A DNA stretch of 27,618 nucleotides from a virus, in IMG/VR virus record IMGVR_UViG_3300009414_000055, positions 1 to 27,618 of that record; one strand, given 5' to 3'. The number at the start of each line of letters is the position of its first letter. The stretch's first letter is position 1. A program made the position numbers and the translations under genes. The notes beneath the pieces were generated by a model. It was not told where the DNA came from. It saw nothing but the letters and a program-made list of their open reading frames with translations, and did no database searches. Below are positions 27,524-27,618 of the stretch, piece after piece.

Positions 27524-27618
27524 TTAAAAATCCAGTCTCGCCATTTCTACCTTGTCCTGAAGATCATCCAGCTGATACATGACTAACTTCATGTCTCCCT
27601 GAAGATCACTCACACTCA
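27524..27618 (-). CDS. 3' end of a small gene crossing the right edge
   Basis: At least 30 codons are open from the right edge to TAA at 27524-27526. The visible product, SVSDLQGDMKLVMYQLDDLQ then DKVEMARLDF, is a charged amphipathic helix. A real start may lie at an ATG at 27592 or beyond the edge. It could be a small helical lysis-module or accessory protein; too little is visible to say. Confidence 0.4.
   Translation of the reverse strand, partial: SVSDLQGDMKLVMYQLDDLQDKVEMARLDF

Overview
The window looks like part of the genome of a tailed double-stranded DNA phage with a short tail (podovirus type). The left half is one leftward cassette of packaging and virion genes: terminase, connector-type portal, Bbp19-like protein, scaffold, major capsid protein, T7-like tail tubular proteins A and B, and internal virion proteins. 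No integrase, DNA polymerase, RNA polymerase, tRNA or CRISPR array is visible. Near-consensus TTGACA promoters, Shine-Dalgarno sites and an M15-type endolysin suggest a bacterial host, probably Gram-negative. The sequence does not fix the host.

Layout. (1) 1-15446, minus strand: the late cassette, read from a probable small terminase (15446) to a large internal virion protein that runs off the left edge. Genes are tightly packed with ATGA or TAATG overlaps. A Rho-independent terminator sits just after the capsid gene, and a long hairpin covers the capsid ribosome binding site. (2) 15447-15857: a divergent control region with a good rightward promoter. (3) 15858-19804, plus strand: about 14 small, probably early genes. 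Most are unknown, several have zinc-ribbon-like cysteines, and one is a 212-residue Cys-rich protein related to phage Gp88-type proteins. They are separated by repeated hairpins with CCAGG/CCTGG arms and by recurring AGTGACA...CCACACAC leaders. (4) 19574-26647, minus strand: the replication, recombination and control cassette. In transcription order it runs from a TTGACA promoter with repeated operator-like sites through two HTH proteins, a Cas4/RecB-like nuclease, a small coiled protein, a homing-endonuclease-like fragment, a Sak4-like RecA ATPase, a DUF669/SSB-like protein, a protein with RAMP-like motifs, a GGA pentamer array, a conserved unknown, a terminator hairpin, a 38-residue membrane protein, a RusA resolvase (apparent CTG start), a C5 cytosine methyltransferase, an HTH replication protein and a helicase-loader-like protein. 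(5) 26712-27618, minus strand: the end of a lysis module with an endolysin and three small genes.

How the parts fit: Sak4, SSB-like protein, PD-(D/E)XK nuclease and RusA form a plausible phage recombination and replication toolkit. The methyltransferase would modify phage DNA. The late cassette packages DNA and builds the particle.

The most unusual signals are: a 220-base array of 44 pentamers with a fixed GGA and two free bases, between two recombination-operon genes; a 219-codon reading frame inside the methyltransferase gene that itself looks like a known phage protein family; a strong excess of (CA/TG)n tracts; and structured RNA elements at the capsid start and between the early genes.
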